Shown here: positions 52,001 to 61,000 of the stretch, piece by piece
How positions within the stretch are numbered: the first letter of the stretch is position 1
How the letters are laid out: each line of letters begins with the position of its first letter
Assembly: GCA_003993805.1 (NCBI GenBank)
Contig: RSEF01000031.1
Coordinates: forward strand, 24,949,951-25,013,950
Length of the DNA stretch: 64,000 bases
Direction of reading: 5' to 3'
From: Himantopus leucocephalus
Taxonomy: Eukaryota; Chordata; Aves; Charadriiformes; Recurvirostridae
Made by a program: the position numbers and the translations under genes
Notes under the pieces: generated by a model
Databases searched by the model: none
Seen by the model: the letters and a program-made list of their open reading frames with translations, nothing else
Told to the model about the DNA's origin: nothing

Positions 52001-55000
52001 AGGCTATACTAGAGATACAAAAGGAAAAAAGAAAGTAAGGTGGCATTGAATTGATTTGTACAGGGGAGAGAAAGAGTGCTGGGGAAAAATGATGATGAGT
52101 TGGACTGATCTAAATGACTCAATAATTAAGTTTTTCAGAGTTCAGTATTTTCTACTCTTCCTGTGTCCAAATTAGAAACATTTTGTTATTTTGATGTAGT
52201 TAACAAAATAACTCCATATCATTTTAAGTACTCAGTTAAATATCTCCGCAAAATAACAGCATAGACAAATGTCTTCCGGATTTAGATGGAGAAATATGAT
52301 ACAAAAGCATTGCTGAATAGTCTAATTTAATCTAATTTAAAGGCAAGAGTGGAAATGTTCCTGAAGATGCTCTGATCTTTGTGGAGCTGGCTGAACTTGT
52401 AACTTTGTGTTTTCAGTATTACATTTTTATGTTGATTGCATATTAAACCCTATCCGTAGTATTTGTACAATTTGAACAGTGCTTACTGCACTTTGACCTA
52501 GTATTTTTGCCTCTACCACGTTTGATTACACTGTGGAGGGATGACCCTGACTGACCACAGCGCAAAGTCAGAGTGGACAGCTCAACCCCCCCCTGTGCCC
52601 AATGTCAGGTAACACTTTGCACTGAAGTGGGTAACAGTGCTGAGTCAGGTCTGCTGTGGGAGACAGTAAGAAGCAAATCAGAGGTGAAGGGCCTAATCAG
52701 TGTCAGCCATTGCAAATTGAAAGTGTATCCACATGATAAAGCACTGCTTTATGCTTCTGCAAGTCTATACATAGGCCCTGCAGTTACAGTGCAACGGATT
52801 AAGTAAACCCCAGAGCTGAGAATCCTCTGNTTTTTTTTTTTTTTTTTTTTTGGTAATAGAAGCAAATACACTTAGTATCTTAAATGCCAGGGCAGAATAG
52901 TTGGAGGGAGCTGGTCTTTAAAGTTACAAAAAATAGATTGTGTAGTAGATTGTATTGACATTTATGTATGAAAAAAAAACAGATTGAGCTGCCCTTTGAT
53001 ATGAATTGAAAAGTTACACAGGTTATGGCTCACAGGAGTTATGTTTCTCTGCTGAACAGATGAACAGCCACATTCATGTTTTGTCAAATACAGTTACGAG
53101 TTATAGTTCTGCTTACCATGATAATGGTCTCATAGCATGTATGCTCATTGGGTCCCTGTATCTGAGTACTCAGTCCTGTGTGGAAATGTAGCAGGGGTAG
53201 AGTCATTTTGTAGCAAAGGTAACCACTAACAGACAGTGGGGATTATGCAAAATTAAAGACTCATGATACAATTGGAAATTTACAGAACTGTTGTTCCATA
53301 AATACATTTTGGTTATATCTACTACAGTTATCCTGTTAATTGAAGGAAGACACTGCTTAACATGCAATATAACCTTTAAAAAATTTAACCAGCAGCCCAG
53401 TTGCCACATCTCTAGCTTATAGAACCCAAACCTTTTGCATCCAGTTCTGAGGAGAAGCTTTTCAAGTTTCATAGTCTGACCAAAAATACTTTTGAAAGCA
53501 AACTCCTACTTAAGAAGGACATTCCTTTAAAAACAAATGTCTCAGGGTGAGTATTTCATTGAGTCTCTTAAATTAAGCTTTGGAAGTGCCATGAGAAGCC
53601 CCATAGCCCACAGATGGATTTGCTGTATTTGTTTGCCCTCTACATTTGTTTCCAAAGATCCGGTCAGATACACAATGCCATTGCTATTTTACTTCATGCT
53701 AAATAAATTGTGAATGTAAAACTCAGCTGTATAAATTGGCTTTTAACTAGTTTATTTTTTGGGCTTCACTGGTCCTGGGATATTGTAGAAGAGTAATTAA
53801 TTTCAGTTTTCTTGCTAGTCAATCTTACCTTCTTGTCTTGTGCCACCAGTATGGAGTTGTGATGCCGAAACTGCTGATTTGGCAGGAGAGTATTTAAATC
53901 CAAATGAATTGCTCCAGTAGAATGAAACTAAGCTATTAAGTATTTCAATACCTCCTAGATAGGCATAAAATTGGCTACTAGTAAGCATCACACGTGCATA
54001 TTTGCAAGAATCTTCCATTAGACTTTAAATTGTAAACTCCTCAGAAGAGGGATTTCATATGCATCTTTGAACTGGTGGAGATATTACTTTGGTATATTTT
54101 TGTAGTATATTTTTCCTGCAATATGTTTAAAGCTCCATGTAATTATAATGCAAAGAAATGTTAGCCGTTCTTGAAAGCTTGCAATATATTCTGTGCTGCC
54201 TAGTACTCTAGTTCAGAGCCCCAGACCCTGCTTTGGCTCAGACAATTATGTCAGAAACTACTTTCACTGGAAAACTTTACTATTCTTCATTGTTTTGGAG
54301 GAAAGCTGGAAAAGATGATGAATGTTGTTTAGTGATTGAAAAGTGAAGATGTAAACTGAGAACCCCAAGTTTATTTATTTTTTTAACAAAATGGCATGAC
54401 TTAAAGGAGCTTCATTCTGTATATCTGAATTTTTTGTTTGGGTATCATTGAAGTAGTGGCTTGTCATCACCATCAGTAATGGCAATAATAATATGGAAAA
54501 AGAGAGGTACTTGGAAGTGTTTAATAAAAACCAAAACACAAAAAAACCCCACCAAAACCCAAAAACCCCACAAAACCAAAACCCTAGCATCTAACAGTTG
54601 TGTTTTCCTTGTTACCTATAGCAGAATATTCGTCAACTATACAATGTCCCCATTTATGTGACTGTGAAAGACAGGGAGATGAACCATATATTCTTTGTAT
54701 TTTGTACTTTGTAACAAAGTGAGGTTGTAGACAAATACTTCTATCCATAATATTTTTCCACCTCATAGGTATTTCAAGGTGCAGCTATTATACTGTTTTC
54801 ACTTCTTTATGGCTTGCAGACAAAATATTTAGAAGTATTTTCCAGTACTTTAAAGTTCTAGGCATTTGCTTTAGGCACTTACATACTTTACAAAGAAGCA
54901 CATAGTTCTGTCAGCAGAATTTAGAAAGCTGTACTTCCCAGTAAGTTTGCCTGCCACGACTGAAGTATAGGCTTCCTCCATCTGCACTCTCTTCCTTTCC

Positions 55001-58000
55001 AAAATCCTCTACCTGCTCTTATTTGACTGTCAGCAAGGTAGAAGGTAGAATGTTGCATGACTGACTCAGAGTTGAGTTATGTGGCCAGCAAGAGCCAAAA
55101 AAATTTCACTTTTTAGGAGGCCAAAAAGGGAGAAAAAAAGAGAAGCAGCTCTCAAGGACTACATGCCATGGAAGCCAATTCTAAGAATTTAATGTCTGTC
55201 TTTCTTATCTGTCAGTCAGGTTTTTCTGAAACTGGCAAATCACTTCAAAATTAGCTAGGTGACACTGTGATTGCACAGAACCATAGACCAATGTAAGTTA
55301 CCTGGGGCCTCCAGAGGTCTTTAGTCCAACCTCCTGTTCAAATTAGGACTAGGTTCCAAGTTAGATAAGGTTGCTCAGTGCCTCATCCAGTCAAATTCTG
55401 AATAGCTTCAAGGACGGACATTCCACAATATCTCTGTATGATATATTTGTGTGCTTAACCATGCTTACGGTGATTTCTTTTCCCCCACATATTTAGTTGG
55501 AATCTTGCTTGTTAAAGCTTGTAACCATTGCTCCTTTTGTTATGTACAGAAACCTTGTTTCCTTAAGAAGCCTGGCTAAAAGTAAGTAAATTGACTCCTG
55601 GCTGGAGCATTAAACACTGGCTTTCTAGCCTTTTTACTTTGTGAAACAACTTCTAAAAGAAGTCGTTTGATAACTGACCCATCTTCGTAATTCATCAGCT
55701 GCACTATAACATTTTCAGCTGCTTTGGTGGTCCTGTGGAGACTGAGAGGAGACTAACACAAACAGAACTGTTGTAAATAGTCTTCGTAGAACACATCTGT
55801 CTTTTCTTATCTTACTTATGAAAGCAATAAATGAAAGGCAATGTGATAAACAAGCAAGCTTCAAGAGGCTGTGACTTCAGCTACCGCTTTGCTTGAAAAG
55901 GAGAAGACAAACTTTCTTGATGCTGCACTCTGGTAATGTCAAATGAAAGCACTTAGGAGACTACCTGATGAACTTACCTTGGTGAGCGTTTGGATTATAT
56001 CACAATTCTATCTTACTCTTTTTCAGGAGTGACTTTTAACAAAGTTGGGACAAAGCTTCTAAACAAAACAATTCAGTCTTTAAATCACCACATGATAATA
56101 GCCTCGGAGAAGGCTCTAGAAATTGTTCTGAGGCTGTACATAAAACGCACCGAATGAGTCACAACTCCTGTAGATTTTGCCAGTGCATGAAAAACATGAG
56201 CTGTTGGTTTTTCTATCAAATAGCTGTTCTGACCTGAGCTGAAACTTGATTTATACTTCCGTTTCTTCCAATCTGCATCTCAATGTGCTATAAACTGCAA
56301 GAATGTTTAAGTGTTCTGTTTTTAATTGCACAAGGTTGGCCCTGGAACTGCTTCTTATCTCCTATCTTGGCACAATAAATTCAGGTTTTCTAAAATGGTT
56401 AGAAATAATTTTAGAGAACTATGTATTTTTCTTCCAAATGAGTATACAAGTGAATCATTATGTAATCAAGTATACAATAATAACTCAAAATAATAAGATA
56501 AAAAAGAAAGAAACGTATGGTGGGAACCTGCACCCTTCTAGTCAAACCAAGAAATACTCTCCTATGAATCATTTTAAAGCAATTTTAGTGCCTTTTAATA
56601 AAGGATACTAGTGTATGCATTTGTTGTTGTTGAACTCGAACTTGGTAAGTTGATATTTAAATGGAGTGATTGACTTAACTGAGAAACTGAAAGGCCATCT
56701 GGACAGCTGTATAAAAATACTTGTGTGGGAAAAATGGAATCAGACATTGTGTTTTGTTTTAAAATTATTTTATTATATTTTGTTTATTTGTAAATTCAAT
56801 CTTGAATATAGATTGTTTTCTGAGAGGCTGTATACATTTCCCGATTGATATTTGCATGTTTGTCAATTGTACCTCTCACCTTTTGAGGAAAAAATCATGT
56901 TACAGCTATACTAAAGAAGGTAAGAGCCACTGAGATTTTAAAGTGTTCTCTTGTTTTCCTGATAGGTTATTGTAACATTGATGGATTTCTATAATAGATT
57001 GGAGGTTTTGAGTTCCGCACATTGCTAAATGAAAAACTTAACAATATCTTAATACACCATTCCAAGGACCCTGAAAAATAATGATTCAGAATGCATCGTA
57101 TCATATAAATTATTTGTTACTGGCTAACAAGCGTATTCCCAATGTATCTAGGAGAAAAGAAAAAATAGTTACTGTATAAGATTATGATGTAGGCAAAAGT
57201 TTTAATGGGGAATAATACATTGTATTTATATTATCTAGGTAATGCTTGCAAGAAAGCTATAAAGTATTATTAATATTTTACATTTTTCAGATATTTAGAA
57301 ACAGAAAAATTTACTATTAACTGAATCTCTGGAAAAAGTATAACATCTTCAGGTCCGTGTTGTGGGAGCAATACTTTCTGCCACAGTAAACTTAAAATAA
57401 TTAGAGAGATTTCAGCATAAACCTTGAAACCAATGCTTTAGAATAGGAGGCACAAATTCTTGATCTTCAGTCACACCTGCAAGTCCTTTTTCCATGCAGA
57501 TACAGAGTGTAACAAGAAAGGCCACTGTTATGAAATACTTTCAAAAAAGAATGATTCCAGATACCTAATCTTTTTTTCTGCTTTATGACATTGCTTTTGC
57601 CAGTCTCACTGAAGGACAAAAAGAAAGATTGAACTTCTGAGGAATACTATTCTTTATTGAGCAGAAGAACAAATGTTACTTTCTCAAATCTAATATTTTA
57701 TCTAGAAGCAACAGAATAGACTAAGGAATTGTGAAACTATTAATTAAGTTCTCCATTATTGCTATACAAATTCTCGTTATAGGCAAGTGATGAACTGAAC
57801 CTACAGATGGTGAGTTGTGTCTGATATGTGAAGGAAAGAAGCGTAGGCTAAGGGACTACCCGAAAGTGCTCTTAAGTCCGTCTGGCACTGTTATAGCTTT
57901 GCTATGAAATATTTGGTCATTATAGTCCATTAGGTAGCTACCAAACTGAAATGATTTATTTATTTCATGAGGTGTTATAAATAACCTTCATTTTTTTTCA

Positions 58001-61000
58001 AAGGGTTCTAACTACCAATGCAAAAAATGCAGCGTGCATAATTTAAGATCACTTGATAAATAAATTCTTGGGGAAAAAGTGCTTTCAAAATCAGGATGGG
58101 GGTGGACACACAGGATCACAAAGCAATCACCAAAAATCCCTGCTGGCGTGTATCTTTTAGGGGATGGACACCTTAACTTCAGGAGTGTGACTGGTGTGGT
58201 ATGTCTGATTGTTAGAAAAAGATCATTCCTTCCTGATTGGTTTGTAAAGGCAGAGACCTTGGACCACAGCATTCACAGGAGAAAAAAGAATTAAGATCTA
58301 TATCAAGTGAAGTGAGTCAAGAACTGTGGAGAGACCTGGAGAAAAGCAAAGGCATTTTGAGGGGAAAAAAAAAATAATAAATTACCAGGAAAGCATCGTA
58401 TTTTCTCAGAGAAAGATCTAGTCTTACAATGACAGTCTGTCCAGAGACATCTCTTTTTCCAAGATGCCAGGTCTTGATCAGCTGAAAGAAAAGTTATTTT
58501 CAAAATTACCACTAGCATGGGCAGAATTCATGTGCCTCAGTTCAGTAGCAGCCTTTTAAAGAGTCAGGATGCAAAAATGTTGTTTATGCCAGGCACTGGC
58601 TGTCATTTCAAAGGCCTTATTTGGTCTGAATGAACAATGCCTATTGGGACTCCTGGATTGTGACTGGTTTTCTCTGTTTCTAAGTTCCTGAGAGGAGTGT
58701 GGATAAGGCCCAAGAAACTCAAAAGCTCTTAAGACAGATTTTTGTTCTAAATACTCCCTTGTGGCACTCTAGATCAAATGCTGTCAGTTTAAGTGTGTTG
58801 TTCTTAGATCTTCTGTTTGCTTACGCATCTGTATCCCCCGTCTAGACTAGCTGCACTGAACCAGATCCTTTTCAGTCAGAAGAATAACATCTCCTGTGAC
58901 TTTGCGACAAATATTGCAAATCAGTTCATCTTTCCCTCAGATGTGATAATAATCTTTACCTGTTTTACAGAAGTATTGAAATTGGATTTACTGATACCTG
59001 TAACTTGACTCAAATATGTTGCTTGAACTGCAAGAGCATTTAAATTGCTTTTACAAATAATTTACACAAGTGAAATAGTTATAAAATGCTTAACCATATT
59101 TCTGAATAGTTCCAGCACTTTCTTGCTTGGAAAAAAGTTGGAAAAAAATTGGAAAAAATAAGGAGGATACTGGTGGAAAAGCCATCTTTAAAAACTCATC
59201 TTTTGGGCTATTTTAATGATCAGAGAAAGGTGACTCTGCATAGAAGTGGCAATCTTTGGTGACTAACCTTTGTGCAACTGGAGATTCTGGTCTGACATTT
59301 ATATAGTTGCACTGCAAACAGGAGGTCTCCTTAAACACAATTTTTCTGGTTCTTAGCAGCCACAGAGACAAGGTCTTGTAAACCTGTAACAAAATGGAAG
59401 CAGAAGTTGAAACACATTTAGAACAGTTTCAAAACTGTAAGGCTGAAATAGATGCCAACAGAGACAGAAAAGCTATTGGCAAACAGGATGGAAAAAGTAC
59501 CAAGAGACGATGTGTTTTCCCCAGATTTGTGGGAAAAAAAGCTCATTCTGCTATTGATACTGATGGATACTTTATCTTGTATTTCATGAAGATGGCAGAA
59601 AACTGAGAGCACCTAACAGGACAGCACGGGTAGGAAAGCAGAAAAGACCCTGCCTGTGTGCATCTTACCTTACTAAGCTGCCTTCTGTAACCGAGGCACT
59701 AAGATGAATTTTGGATAGCTGTATGGGAGCCTTTGTCCGCTGCTTACAGCCTGTAAGCTGCCAGTCTTTTGTAAGGGGATGAGAGTTAACAGGCAGCAAA
59801 AGGGAGAAAGGATACATCAAAGTGGGTATTAAAAGATTAAAAATAATAGTAAGCAAAGGGAGGGAGAAAAGGGAAAAAAGGAAAGAAAAATGGCAATAGG
59901 AAGGACATTAGTTGGCTCTGTCAGAATATGGAGGAAGAAACACAGAGATTAAATGCTCAAATACTGATCCATCCCTAATGGGAAAACAAAAATTGTCTAT
60001 GGATATAGAAACTTTGATATCAACCACTGATGTCAGAACTGATGAGGACAGCTTTGGGATGTATAAATTACTGTGCTTTTGCTAACTGTCAATGATTACC
60101 TAAAATTACTGAAAAGTAGAGATTAGAGAGAGTACAGGTTTTAATTATTCACTCAGGTAAAGTTGTATTTATGGTAGAATGCTGATATTTAATCTACAAA
60201 ATCTTAATCCAGTAGGCAAAACATTAGTTTGACCCAAAGGAATCAACAAAGCAAGCTGTCAACTGCTGAAAAAAAAATTATTTCAATAGATTTATTTGGT
60301 CATACCTTTATTACGTGTTCAAATTTGAGTTGAGAATTTTTAGTAAGTAAGTTAGATTATTGCAGTGAGAGTGCTGAGAGGAGCATTTCCAAAGTAAGAA
60401 AGGAATATCGTTTCTTCGATTATGATCTCTCAAAATGGGATGTTAAATGAACGTCAGACTTTGCCAAGAAATTTTCCTGTACTTACATACATGTGGACGT
60501 TTCAGAACGAAAAAGCTTTTTTCAACAAATCAAAACAGGTTGAAGTCATGCCTGTCGTGTCACTATAGACTCAGTATTAATGATAGTGTTTCAGCTCAGT
60601 TTCTGCCTGTTTATTTTATAAAAAAAAAAAATAATCCCAGACTTACTTTTAAGATCATTTTTACCTGAAGGTGTCCTTAAAACTATTTTGTGACTTCCCA
60701 TCCAAACATTCCTGTTTATGCCCTTTGAAAGGTCACTTCTATGTGAGTGTGTAAGTTGACTTCTGGTGTCGCTGACCACTGCTGCATAAGCAATAAAGAC
60801 TGTGTGAGGAGCGTTGTGATTTAACTTCTTGGGTGGGAACTTGTATTGAGTCTGCCCATCTTCGTTGTAGTCCAAGATACTTAAGTACACACTAGACATC
60901 AGATCATGCTTTTTGTTCCATTATGTACCATGCTATGGCACGAGCATACTGAAGACGCACTGAGGGTGTGAAATACCTGTTCTAAATGGAGTCAGAAGTT

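Noticed and set aside
56027..56157. Last coding exon of ANKRD31
   Set aside because: Phase fits and the frame ends in TGA, but the peptide does not resemble the ANKRD31 C-terminus, while 62389-62540 does and fits equally well in phase. Kept only as a possible alternative end.
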